NCBI GenBank assembly: GCA_000442125.1
Contig: KE546983.1
Span: 625,581 to 689,580 of the forward strand
Length of the DNA: 64,000 nt
Source: Opeltia flavorubescens
Lineage: Eukaryota; Ascomycota; Lecanoromycetes; Teloschistales; Teloschistaceae
Direction: 5' to 3'
Below the pieces are notes generated by a model, which did not search any database, had not been told where the DNA came from, and worked only from the letters and a program-made list of their open reading frames with translations. A program made the translations under genes and the position numbers. Positions 35,161-48,105 of this stretch are shown here, piece by piece. Positions within the stretch are counted from its first letter, which is position 1. The number at the start of each line of letters is the position of its first letter.

Positions 35161-38100
35161 CTACTTCGCTCCCGATATCGGTACGTTGCTCAACCGTTTA
35201 TTGCTTAGTATGAAAGTATCTTGTATCAAGCGGTCGATTACCTTCAGATATAGACAACGATGTAATAAAGCCGTCTTTTCTTCGACTCCGCAATCACTAT
35301 AAGCTGAAAATCTCATTATACTCAGCAGCAGCCTTGGCTTTACGGAATACACGTGACAAGATTTCCCTCTCCTTGGGTGGGGCGTATCACACCTAGTCCG
35401 GTTTAGCGCCTTATACTCCGGCTTGGCATTTTCCCGCATTTTATATATAATTCCACAAAGACTCAGCAAATAATGCACTTGCTAATCGCTTTTCACACGG
35501 CTCAGCGAAACCAACGACGTCAAGCTTCCACTTGAGTGTAAGATCTCGCTACCCGCTCAATCGTATACGAGGTACAAGATGAAGCATTTTCCAACGAGGG
35601 ATTAGCGGCCGCCGTGACTAGACTCTTGGCCTGAACGGGTGATGAGTCGGGACTGGTAGGCCTGTCACTTCTTGCCGTTCCCTTCCCACATCCCTGAAGC
35701 TAACTGACGTACCGCATTCAGACGGACCAAAATCAAGCCAGCCGTGCCGAATCCTTCCCTATACTACGGCTCCTGCCTTCCTATAGAAGTCGATACTGGC
35801 TTCTTCAGCGCTTGATGAAATTCCTGCTAATCAGAAACGTGGACTCCTAGTCCCGCATTCGGCGATTCGTACAGGGGATACAATCCCGGGAGGAGAACAA
35901 GAGCTACGATCATGGATGGGCTATGCTTCAAGATTGGGAGAACCACCGATAAAGTATGTGGGCTGGACTAACGGCGCGCCGTTCTGAGTCTGGCCTCCTT
36001 CGGATCTTCCAATGAGTAGAGTCAAGTTTAATGTTAATACTGAATATGCATACCTATACAATTTTAAGATGTTACAAAGTGGGTAATCATTTGCACGCGA
36101 AGGGACTAAAAGGTTGACTTCACTTCCAGACTGTTTCGCAAAAAACTAAATGCAACGCCTCGTTCCGGTCGAATCACTCAAAATATGCAAGACGCAACCA
36201 ACCAGGACTTTTGCACAATAGACCCAGCGCTTTTGGGACCAATATTACCCTAGTGGCGAAGTCGCCCGACGAAAGAGTACTACCGCTCCAGCGGCAACTG
36301 GACTAGCATCTACAACATTGACTCGTATATCAGGCGCAGGGGCTGCAAGGAGAGGAACTCACCCGACGACTACACCGGCGTATCGCGCTAGAGGTATAGG
36401 GGTCGGAGGCGGAGTATCTACAGCGGTAATACCGAGATAGCGGAACGTGAAAGAGACCGCAGACGAGAGTCACGCTTCTCGATAATTCGGGAGAAGGCTT
36501 TGCCCTCAACTGCAGGTCGAAGACACACGACAGTCATGTGTTGATCTAGAGGACAAGAAAGTCAATAGGTATTCATTGCCGGGTGTCGGGGCGCACTACT
36601 CGTTTCAAAAATTATCTTGTAGCCTTTTACATTGTCTCTAATTAATTCGCCTTGGTTCTCCTGGCCTATCCCTGAGCTCTATCTGCAGCACGTCGAGTAT
36701 CACCCCTGCCAAATTTCCGCGATTGGGCGAGTGCAGTCAGCGTTTGGTGGTCTCGTATCTCCATCTCCTGCCCAGGTTGCTTCCCAAAAAAAGAATTGTT
36801 CACCATTGACTGCTTCGAACAGCCTCATTCGACTACGCTTCTTGAAGCGACTGGTGTAGTACGGAGTATCCTGGCATTAGCCTGGGATGAGCGCGGTGTA
36901 ATTCGGAACGTTGAGTGTCTTCTCTCCAGCTTCCAAGCTCGTAACCAATGTGGCTACCTAACCATTGACTGCGTCAAACAGCTTTATTCTTGCGAAACTG
37001 CTGGTAAGACGGACGGAGCTTTCCGGAAACGGTCATGAATGAATGCGAGGTGTAATCGGAATACCGAGTTTCTATCCTGCGTCGTTAATATCTTGTAATG
37101 ATGGCTGAATCCGGAGGAGTATCGTAATAGATAGTGTACCCTCGAGCTCCTCGGGACTTTTGAAACGCCGTAGATCTGGTTATTCCTACAATATGTGGAC
37201 CGAAGCGTTCACCAAGCATACCGGTCTCTGGCCAATAGCTCTCAAAACCGTGGGTCTATAATTATCACTAGTACCTTTAGTAATTTTCTTCCAAGGACTT
37301 GTTGGCATGAGATATATATCATTTAATCAATCGTCTCGCCGATGTTAACAGGAAATTGAATTGCAAGCATACTTAAATATGAAAAGGATGCTGCGGAAGG
37401 AAAAGACTGGGTTAAGTGTAGAAGCATTGTGATATTGAGAGGCCATATTGCGATTCTGAAAAGGATTTGCTAGACGCCTTGGTCTGCAGAATTGTTGGTG
37501 TTCCGAGGAATCAAATGGTCGCGTCGGAGGACTCTGCCGGCTTGCGCGAAGAAATACCCGTAGCTGTGTCATTGCAACGTTGCTGTTCATTGTAGTTGGC
37601 TTCGGGGGGAGCGAAAACTTATTCCTTCCTATCCTTCGGGGCTATTCCCTTTCCTAGAAGCATTTCTGAGGGTAAAAGCGGCCCTTTTGTATATTCTCTA
37701 TAGTGATGGCTGCCTGATCTTTACTATTAGAAGAACCTATCGTAATACGCGTAATACGTAGGAGTAGATAAATTGTTTTAGTCGCCAGCTTTATAGAACG
37801 ATAGTATATATTGAAAATACAATAGTATACGTGGTATATACTCTTTCCGTATAATATAGTACCAGGAAATAATAATTTTGAAGGATAATAAGGCTCGGAC
37901 TTGGATACTACCTGAGTTCGCGGTATAACCACTCGAATTAGTACTAGTAGGATACTATTGGTATAGTTGGGTATAATATAATCGAGGACTCGGATTGAGT
38001 AAGCTTCACCTTCGTCAACGCCTTGATAAGGAATTTGTCCTCGAGCTCTTTAGGGCGGTCTGACCCCGAAAGCCCAGTACTACCTTCGGTATCAATTCAA

Positions 38101-38619
38101 ATATCGTTACTCGCAATACCCTTCTTAAAAGCAGTTTTCACCGAGCTTATAATAGCCAGGATTTGATATTTAATCCAATTGCAGTATTCTAGACCGATTT
38201 TTCAGTATTAAAAAGAAGCTATTTATTATTTTAAACAAGTAGTAGCTTTATTATAGAATTATTATATACTAAAATATTTTGGAATGGACGCCGCCGAAAA
38301 AGATGGCCGATATAATTGTATCTATATTGATAGCAAGGTACGGCTACTAGAAACTCAATGCTGTATATCTCCCTACTGCTTTCAAGCTGTAGGGAAGGTC
38401 GTGGAACCGGGCGAACCTTTTAGTATAGAATAAGACAGTGAAACGAACGTCGCAAAGAACGAATCTCTGGGAAATATTATAGGAGGGACTATTGCGCTGT
38501 ATATAACCGCTAACGTATTGATTTCCAGGGGTTATCGAGGGAAGGATTACCTGTTTTCTCCGCAAAGCTACCGGGCGATCTGAACGCTTTCTATAGATCG
38601 TTCCTAATAGAAAAGGATT
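35161..38619. other. degenerate stretch, no supported gene
   Basis: A plus frame at about 35810-35990 reads ALDEIPANQKRGLLVPHSAI and YVGWTNGAPF, coherent but unrecognised. Two related segments at about 36806-36870 and 36962-37020 both begin ACCATTGACTGC, suggesting a decayed repeat. From 37650 onwards AT content rises into block 2. Confidence 0.35.
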
Positions 38620-39639
38620 TAATAAATATTGAATACAGTCTAATAGCTGGTAGTATACTATTATTAATATAAGTTACAATTTTAATATTGGCTGTTTACT
38701 GGTAATTTCGACGGAATTTGAAAATTATTAGTATATACCAACTTGAATTCTTGACTTTTGGCCGGGGAGGAAAAGATACTAATTATTTTTAGCTTCGATA
38801 TATACCGATTCGCTTTTAATTACCGTATTAAAAAACTATTATAAAGTTAAATTAAATTTAGCGCTTGTAAAATTTTAGAAACTATTTAATATCGAAAATA
38901 ATAATATTAATATACTTATTTTAATAATAAAATAATTTATTTTTTTAATTATTATAGTTAACTATTTTATTAAACTATTTATTATTTATTATAATAATTA
39001 TAAAATTTTATTAATAAATATTTTAATTATTTTTAATAGTTAAATTTTTTTTTATTATATTTATTATTTATATTATTCCTATTTTTTTTATATACCGCTT
39101 TTTATATTTTATTATATTATTATTAATACTTTTCGATATTTTAAAATTAAAGATTTTTTATATATTTATTAGCGATTTATTATTACCGCTAGTTATTTAA
39201 AAATAAATAAATCTATTATATATAAATATAAATATAATTTGTAAATATATAAAATTTTTTTATTATTATAATTTAAAAAAAATAACTATTTTCAAAAACT
39301 ATATATTATATTTAAAAAAAATCTAATTAAATTTCGCTAGCGTTATTTATAAATATATCGAAATAAAATTAGTATTTTTATTAAATAAAAGTAAAATATT
39401 AGCTATAATATATTTATAGTTTTTTATATTTTAAAAATTCAAAGTTTAAATAAATATAAAAGCTAATATATTAGTTTCTTTAGCCTATTATTATATATAA
39501 AATAGTAGTATTTTATACTCGATATTATAATTAATTAATTAGTTGTTATTAATAATTTAATTTTTGAATAATAAAATAATTAATATTATATAATTTATAA
39601 TTTTATTAAATATAAATTAAAACTATATATAAAATATTT

Positions 39640-41360
39640 TATTTATTTATACTATTAATAAAAAAGCTCGAAAATTTTTTAAAAAAATTTATAAAAAGTT
39701 TATATTTATTTTTAATAATAAATTTATTAAAAATTTAAAAAATTAAAAATTTAAAAATTATAAAATTCGAAATAATTAATTTATTTAGTATTTTAATTAA
39801 ATTAAAAACTTTTTATAATTTAATAATTTCTATTAAATAATAAAAAAAATTAATTAATAATTAAAAAATTAAATAATTTAATTATTCTTTTTTAAATAAT
39901 TTTTTTTAAAATTTTTTAATTTTTTAAAAAATAAATTTTTTTTTAATTTTATTAAATTTTTTAGCTTTATTAAATTTTTTAACTTTATAAAGCTTTTTAA
40001 TTTTATTAGCTATTTTATTTTTATAAATTCTTTTAATAAGTATATAATAAAAATCGCTAGTATAAATCTTTTATAGCTAATAATATTATTAGTTTTTTTT
40101 TAAATTTTATAATTTTAATAATATTAGAATATATTTATTTAAAATTTTAAAATAAATTATTCTATATATTATTATATACGAAATTAACTTAGTTATTATA
40201 ATTATAAAATCTAGTTAAAATTTAATTTTTTTTATTTATTAAACGCAGTTTATTACTAATAAATAAATAAATAAAAATTAATTTTTTATATAAATTAGAT
40301 TTTTTATTTTTAAATTTTATTATAGAAAAAATAAATATTTTAATTTTATTATATTAAATTTTATAATATTTAAATATATTTTTTTTATTTATTTTATTTT
40401 ATTTTATATTTTATAGAATAATAATTTATTTTTTATTTATATATTTATAAAATTTATTAATTATTTTATATATTTACTATTATAATATAATATTTATTTT
40501 TATATATATATTAGTTTTTAATTATTATAATCGCGTTTATTAATTTTAAATTACTATTTTTTAAATTATTATAATTATTTTTTATTATAATATTTTAAAA
40601 AAAATAATAAAATAAAAAAAAATTAATATTATTATAATTAATATTAAATTTTATTCGAATTTTTTTAAAAAATATCTATTTTTTCTATAATAGAATTCAA
40701 AAATAAAAAGTCCAGTTTATATAAAAAATTGATTTTTACCCGTTTATCTATTAATAATAAAGTATTTTCGATAAATAAAAAAAATTAAATTTTAATTAAA
40801 TTTTATAATTATAATAATTTAGTTAATTTTAGATATAATAATATATAAAATAGTTTATTTTAAAATATTAAACGAGCGTATTCTAATATTATAAAAATTT
40901 TAAAATTTAAATAAAAATTAGTAGTATTATCGACTATAAAAAATTTATACTAGCGATTTTTATTATATACTCGCTAAAAAAGTTAATAAAATTAAAATAG
41001 TTAATAGAATTAAAAAATTTTATAAAGCTAAAAGATCTAATAGAGCTAAAAAACCTAATAAAGCTAAAAAAAAAAAATATTTTTTTAAAAAATAAAAAAA
41101 TTTTAAAAAAATTATTTAAAAAAATAAAAAAATTTTAAAAAAATTATTTAAAAAAAAATAATTAAATTATTTAATTTTTTAATTATTAATTATTTATTTA
41201 TATTATTTAATAGAAATTATTAAATTATATAAAAATTTTAATTTAATTAAAATACTAAATAAATTATTTATTTCGAATTTTATAATTTTAAAATTTTTAA
41301 TAAATTTTTTAAAAAAAATTTCGAGCTTTTTTATTTAATATAATAATATTAATAAAAAAT
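39640..41360. repeat. large inverted repeat, ~700-bp arms
   Basis: Left arm 39640-40343 and right arm about 40667-41360 are reverse complements over nearly their whole length, separated by about 320 bp. Landmarks shared in inverted order: AAAAAAGCTCGAAA at the outer end, ATTATAAAATTCGAAATAA, TATATAATAAAAATCGCTAG, AATATTAGAATA, and ATTATAGAAAAAATA at the inner end. The arms differ at scattered positions, as independent RIP of both arms would give. It may be a foldback-like or long-TIR element or an inverted duplication; no coding content is visible. Confidence 0.75.
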
Positions 41361-41448
41361 CGAATATAAAATATAAATATTAATATATATTTATTTTATT
41401 ATTTAATTATAAAAATTATTATATTATTTTAATTATTATTATTATATA

Positions 41449-41815
41449 CAAGCACCGGGCCATCGTCCCAATGGGATTTTGCTGCTGGCAGCTGGCAGCT
41501 GGCAGGTAGTAGGGCTGGCAACTGGTAGGGCTGCCAGCCAGCGCAGTACGGCTAAAACTTCTACGCGCTGTAGCGCCACCAATTTTAGTCCGATTTCAAT
41601 TATTTTTGTACTATTAGAATGCGCTCGTTAAGCGCTTCAAACTGAGCCACTTTGTACCTTACTATGCACGAAACTGGTTAAGTTATCCAACTGCAAAAAA
41701 ACAGCTGTTTTGGTGGTTTAGGGCGCTAGGCCTGAAAAATATCTGCCTTTATTCGATACCAACCGATAAAGTTTATATTTATTTCGGGTCGGGAAACCGA
41801 TAAAGAACGTTTTCT
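41449..41815. mobile_element. GC-normal island 1, possible short DNA element
   Basis: A 367-bp stretch of ordinary composition with sharp edges inside AT-rich DNA. It starts with GCTGGCAG-type short repeats (41492-41545), contains CCAATTTTAGTCCGATTTCA and AAGTTATCCAACTGCAAAAA, and ends with two copies of AACCGATAAAG (about 35 bp apart). No ORF. It shares a linear series of motifs with island 2. It may be a short non-autonomous transposon, or the terminus of a longer one, that escaped or post-dates RIP. Confidence 0.5.
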
Positions 41816-44697
41816 AATATATATATAATTTATTATTTAAAATAAATTTATATATTTAATAATATAGCTATTATTAAAAATATAATTTAATTTAAATTTT
41901 TTATAAAATATAATTAATAATAGTAATATAAATAAAAATAATAAATTTAATTTTAATTTATATTTATATATTATATTTTAGTTAATATTAAATTATTAAT
42001 ATAATTATATAATTTTAGTATTTAATTTTTCGAATAGTATTTAATATAATAACGAATAAATTTTATTAAATATATTTATTTTAATAATATATTATTTATT
42101 ATTTTTAATAAATCTATTTTAATAAAACGAAATTTAAATATATTATAATATATATTAATAAATATTTAAATTTTTTAATTTTTTTTTTACCGATCGAATT
42201 TTTGTATAAATATAAAATAGCTTTATAAATATAAATATTATTATTTAAATTAAAATTATAATAGAATTTTAATAATAATATTATTATAAATTAATTTAAA
42301 TTTAATATAATATAAATTCAAATTATTTTTATATATTATATTATAATTAATATATTTTTTATAATAATTATATAATTTAAACTTTTAAATAATATTTAAT
42401 ATATAAAACTTTTTATTAATTTTTTTTTAGAAAAAATAGAACGTTATTATTAAAAAAATTAATAATAAATAATTTTTTCTTAATTAAATTTTTAATCGGC
42501 GATTTAATCGAAAAAAAAATATATAAATAAAAATTTAATATTTTTAAATAATATTTTACCGATCGAGTTTCTTTTATATATATAGTACGGATTTATAATT
42601 AAAATTTGTATAAAATTTTAGAATTTAACTCTAATAATTATAATAAATTTCAATTAAATTCAAAAATTTTTTTTATAATAATATTTATTAATTCGCTTTT
42701 AAAAATTATTAATAAAATATAATAAATTAATTGTTTTCAATTATAAAAAATATTATTAACGATTCGATTTTTAATAATATTATAATTAAAATATATTATT
42801 ATTAAATAAGTTTAATTTATTATACTATTTTTAAAATAAATATTATAAATTAATATTATTAAAGTATTAATTTTTAAATCTAGTTTTAAAAGCGCTAGAT
42901 TTTTATATTTAAAAGTATTTAGCTAATTTAATAATCTTTTTTCGATTTTAAATCGGTATTTATTTTAATTATAAAAGTTTAAATTAAGATATATTTTTTT
43001 AAAATTTTATATAAATTCTATAGTAGCTTTTAATTTAAAAAATCGATTATTTTATTATATATTATTAAAAATATACGGTTTTAAAAAAAATTCAGATTAT
43101 ATTATAAATTATTAAAATTTTTAAACTAGAAAAATAAATTTTTAAAGATTTTAGAAATTTATTATTTAATTAATTTTATTTAAAAGTCGAATTATATTAT
43201 ATAAACTTCGATTATAAAATATTTTTTTTAATTTTTATATAAATTAAATATTAATAATATTATATTAAATTTATATATTTTAAATTAAATATAACTATTT
43301 AAAATATTATTAAATAGAATATTATTAAATATTTACTTTAATAATAATATTTTCAAAATTTATAAAAATAATTAGAAAAATTTATATAAAATTATCATTA
43401 AAAATTATTATTAAAAATTTTTTATTTTTTTTTAATAAAATATTTTTATTATATATATCGTATAATATATTATCGATAATAATAAAATAATATTTATATT
43501 ATATAAAAACTTTATTTTAAATAATTATTATTATTTTTTAAAATAAATTATTAAATTTTAAACTTCGGTTAATAAAATATAAAAAATTATTTAAAATATT
43601 AATAAAAATTTTAGAAAAAAAATATAATATTTAATTACTAGAAAATAATAATATAATACTATTAAAAAATTTAATATAATAATTTTATTATAAACTCGAA
43701 AATATTAATATAAAATTTAATATAAAAAAATTTTATTTATATCAATCGGTTTTTAAAAAAAAATCGATTTTTATTTATAAATTTTGAAATAATATAATTA
43801 TATATCGTTTATTATTTATTATTTAATTTCGGTCGATTTTTTTAAATAAATAATATTATTTATAAATATTATAATTTAATTTTATTATAATTAAAAAATA
43901 TTTAATAATTCGACTCTAATTATATTTATAAAATTATAGCCGAAATTATTTTAAAATTTTATATTAATTTATAAAAAGATATTAGACTTAATATAATCTA
44001 TAATTTTATTTAAAATACTTTAAATTTTTTAAAATTTCTAGGCGTTTTATATTAAATCGAAATTTTAAATTATTAAAAATTAATTTTTAAAACAATTTTT
44101 AAATTTATTATAAATAGTTTAACAAATTATAAATATATATAATAATAAAAATATTCTATAATTATTTTTTTTTTATAAAAATAAACAATTTTTTAAAATA
44201 ATATTTCTATTTAAAATTATTAAATATTAGACCGCGGGTAAAATATACTATTTTAAAAATATTATATATAATTCTTTTATATATTTAAAAATAAATAAAT
44301 AATTTTATATTAGAAATTTCTAATAATAAACGCGAAAAATAATATTATTTTTTTATAATAAAATTATAATAATATATATAATTGATTAAAATTTTTTTTT
44401 TATAAAATTTCTAATAATTTTTTTTTTAAATATAATATTTCGGAAAATTTTAATATAAAATATTATAGCTATTTTTATTTTTAAAATTATATTTAAATTA
44501 TTTTATTAAAATTAAAATTATATTTTTTATTTAAAAAATAAACGTATTAGTAGAAATTATATCCGGAAATATAATTTAATATATTTCTTTTAAATAAAAA
44601 TAAAATTTTTAAATTAATAATTATTTTTAATAATTTTAATATTTAAATAATTTCTAGTATATTTATAATTAATAACTAATTTTATTATTTAAATATT

Positions 44698-44745
44698 GTA
44701 TTATTTTATTATTTTTATTATTTTTATTATTTTTATTATTTATTA
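44698..44745. repeat. 8-bp microsatellite (TTTTATTA)n
   Basis: About five to six units of TTTTATTA or a close variant inside block 2. Confidence 0.7.
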
Positions 44746-44843
44746 AAATAATTTTATAATTAGAATTTCTATAAATATATTTATAAATATATTAAATATT
44801 TTTAAAATTAGAATAAATTTTAATATTAATATCTACTAATAAT

Positions 44844-45135
44844 TACAACAATTCCGTACAATTCCGCGAAAATCGCTCGATTCGAACGCTAAAAAGTTAC
44901 CCCATGCTGCAGATCACCCCATCGAAAACGCCCGAACACACAAACTTTACACGTAGATAACTCAGCCAGTTTTAATCGTATCTAGATAAAAAGTACATGC
45001 ACGGAAAGCGCATGAAAAGCACTTTAAAATAAGCTACTAAGCATAAATTTTAGATAAAAGCTAGATGTATTATTCAACTGCAAAGATTAGGCGGATGGGC
45101 GATCTCCGGTAGCCAAAAACCAGCTTTGCGTAAAA
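44844..45135. mobile_element. GC-normal island 2, diverged relative of island 1
   Basis: About 290 bp of ordinary composition, beginning with a doubled ACAATTCCG. It then reads AACTTTACACG, ATAACTCAGCCAGTTTTAAT, a GCGC...AAGC part and TTATTCAACTGCAAAG. These parallel, in order and spacing, AACTTCTACGCG, GCGCCACCAATTTTAG and TTATCCAACTGCAAA of island 1. No ORF. It has the same orientation as island 1, about 3.4 kb apart. Confidence 0.5.
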
Positions 45136-45138
45136 TTA

Positions 45139-45723
45139 AAAAAAAAAAAAAAATTTTATTTAATAATTAATCTAATAAATAATCTATTAAATAATTTAAT
45201 AATTAATCTATTAAATAATCTATTAAATAATTTAATAATTAATCTATTAAATAATCTATTAAATAATTTATTAAATATTTAATTAAATATTTTATTAAAT
45301 ATTCTATTAAATAATTTATTAAATAATTTAATAAAGAATCTATTAAATAATCTATTAAATAGTTTATTTAATATTTAATTAAATATTTTATTAATTATTC
45401 TAATAAATAATTCATTAAATAATCTATTAAATAATTTTTTAAATAATTTATTAAATAATCTATTAAATAATTTGATTAATAATCTATTAAATAATTTGAT
45501 TAATAATCTATTAAATAATCTATTAAATAATCTATTAAATAATCTATTAAATAATCTATTAAATAATCTATTAAATAATCTATTAAATAATCTATTAAAT
45601 AATTAATTAAATATTTTATTAAATATTCTATTAAATAATTTATTAAATAATCTATTAAATAATTTAATTAATAATCCATTAAGTAATTAATTAAATATTT
45701 TATTAAATATTTTATTAAATATT
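45139..45723. repeat. 12-bp AT satellite, left of the gap
   Basis: Tandem units close to AATCTATTAAAT, most regular at about 45480-45600, with longer composite units before. It runs directly into the run of Ns. Confidence 0.85.
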
Positions 45724-46163
45724 NNNNNNNNNNNNNNNNNNNNNNNNNNNNNNNNNNNNNNNNNNNNNNNNNNNNNNNNNNNNNNNNNNNNNNNNNNNNN
45801 NNNNNNNNNNNNNNNNNNNNNNNNNNNNNNNNNNNNNNNNNNNNNNNNNNNNNNNNNNNNNNNNNNNNNNNNNNNNNNNNNNNNNNNNNNNNNNNNNNNN
45901 NNNNNNNNNNNNNNNNNNNNNNNNNNNNNNNNNNNNNNNNNNNNNNNNNNNNNNNNNNNNNNNNNNNNNNNNNNNNNNNNNNNNNNNNNNNNNNNNNNNN
46001 NNNNNNNNNNNNNNNNNNNNNNNNNNNNNNNNNNNNNNNNNNNNNNNNNNNNNNNNNNNNNNNNNNNNNNNNNNNNNNNNNNNNNNNNNNNNNNNNNNNN
46101 NNNNNNNNNNNNNNNNNNNNNNNNNNNNNNNNNNNNNNNNNNNNNNNNNNNNNNNNNNNNNNN
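45724..46163. other. assembly gap (440 Ns)
   Basis: Undetermined bases flanked on both sides by 12-bp tandem repeats, so the gap most likely hides more satellite. The stated length may be an estimate. Confidence 0.95.
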
Positions 46164-46230
46164 AATAATAAATAAAATAATAAATAAAATAATAAATAAA
46201 ATAATAAATAGAATAATAAATATATAGATT
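46164..46230. repeat. 12-bp AT satellite, right of the gap
   Basis: Units close to AATAATAAATAA, the same period as on the left side but a different unit sequence. Confidence 0.8.
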
Positions 46231-46908
46231 TAATTATAAATTATTATAAAAAATATACTATTTTTAAATAGATATATTAAAAAATATACAAATAGATAAT
46301 AATTTTTAAATAAATATATTAATAAATATAAAAATAGATAATAGTTTTTAATAAAATTAATATAAAAAATATAAATAATAAATTAAAATAAAATAAAAAA
46401 AATATATATTAAAAAAAAATAAAAAAAAATTTTAAATAATAATTAATAGAATAAATAAAAACGTTATTAATATAAATAAAAAGAAATAATAAATAGAAAA
46501 AATAATATATTTATTATTAAATAATAGAAAATAATAATAAATATAAAAAAAATTAATTATTTAAAAAAAATAAAAAATAATAATAATATTAAATTTTTAA
46601 ATTAAAAGTAAATATAATAAATAAAATTAAAAATTAATTTATAAAAAATAAAAAATAAATTTAAATAATACTATTTTAATTATATATAATAAATATTATT
46701 AAAATATATTTTAAATAAATTTTTATTAAATACTAATAAAATTAAAATTTATAATTAAAATTTTAAATAAAAAAATTAATAAAAGATTAATAAATTAAAA
46801 AAATTAAAAAATTAATTAATTAATTAAAATAAATAAATTTATAAATTAATTTTATTATAGAATTATTAATAATTTATATAAAATTATTTATAGAAAGTAC
46901 TTATATTA

Positions 46909-46938
46909 ACTCGCCGCCGAAAGCGGCGAGTGTACTAG
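46909..46938 (+). mobile_element. GC-rich hairpin followed by CTAG: candidate Helitron 3' end
   Basis: ACTCGCCGC-CGAAA-GCGGCGAGT forms a perfect 9-bp stem with a 5-base loop, standing alone in AT-only DNA. It is followed by GTA and then CTAG, with T next. Helitrons end in a short GC hairpin just before CTRR and insert between A and T, so the layout fits, although the hairpin-to-end distance is shorter than usual. No Rep/helicase coding sequence is readable upstream. Confidence 0.4.
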
Positions 46939-47756
46939 TAATAATTATTATAATTATTAAAATATAAATTATAAAATATATTTTACTAATTATTAAAAAT
47001 AAAATAATTATTTTTTTATATTTAAATACAATCGTTATTAAATCGCTAATAATTAATATAATTATTATTAAAAAAAATTAGTTTTTTTTTAAAATAATTT
47101 AGAAAGTTTTTTTAAATAATCTTTTAAACTATTATAAAAGCATTTAATTATATAGAAAAAATCGGAATTTATATTACTATAAAATTTATAGTTTATAAAT
47201 TTTTATATAATTCTAGTTAAAAAATATATTTAAATTCGATTTAAATAGTAGTAATTTAATAATAATTATCGAATCGATTTTATTTATATTCCGGAATATT
47301 TTTTAATAATCGATAAAAATTAATAAATATATATTAAAAAGCGTTTTTTTTTTTAATATTTAATCGTTTATATTTATTTTAAAATTTTTTAAAAATATTA
47401 GCTTTAATTTTTTTTAATAATATTTTTTTTAAAAAATTAAAAATCTTTATAATAATATTTAAACGATTAGTAATTTATTAATTTAATTTTAAAATTTTAA
47501 TAATTTTAAATTATTTTAAATTAATTATAATTATTAAAAATAGAAAAAATCAATTATAATATTAAATAATAGTATATAAATTTATTATCGCTATATATAA
47601 AAACAATTATTATATATATATATATATAAAAATAAAATAATTTTATATTTAAAATCTAAACGATTATTTATAAAATTTAAATTATTTATTATTAAATACT
47701 TTTAAATTTTTTAATATAATTTAGTTTAAATTCTTTTTTTTTATCGAAATAGATTG

Positions 47757-47870
47757 AATTAGGCCGGATTTTAACCTGGTTGACTCTAATCTATACGGGT
47801 TAGGTTTTTTATAGGTTGGGATAGGATTTTTATAGATTAAATTAAAGTTTTTATAGGTTAACCCGAAATT
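47757..47870. repeat. less-mutated patch with ~21-bp subrepeats
   Basis: Three consecutive units starting TTTTTATAG(G/A)TT, preceded by CTAATCTATACGGGTTAGG. A similar motif set occurs in roughly inverted form at about 56290-56420, so the two patches may be ends of one 8.7-kb element. Confidence 0.4.
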
Positions 47871-47998
47871 TTATTATATTAATTTATTTATAATACTTCT
47901 ATAATATATATTGTAATAATTCTATTATAAAATTTATTAATAATAGATATTATAATAATTATTTATTTAATTACTAGTTTTTAATTTTTTTATTTTTT

Positions 47999-48105
47999 AT
48001 TATAATTTTATTACTATTTTATTTTTTATTTTCTATTATAATTTTATTACTATTTTATCTTTTATTTTCTACTATAATTTAATTACTATTTTCTTTATTT
48101 TTTGT
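47999..48105. repeat. 36-bp tandem repeat, three units
   Basis: Units start ATTATAATTTTATTACTATT and end TTTTCT; the third is diverged and shorter. Confidence 0.75.
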
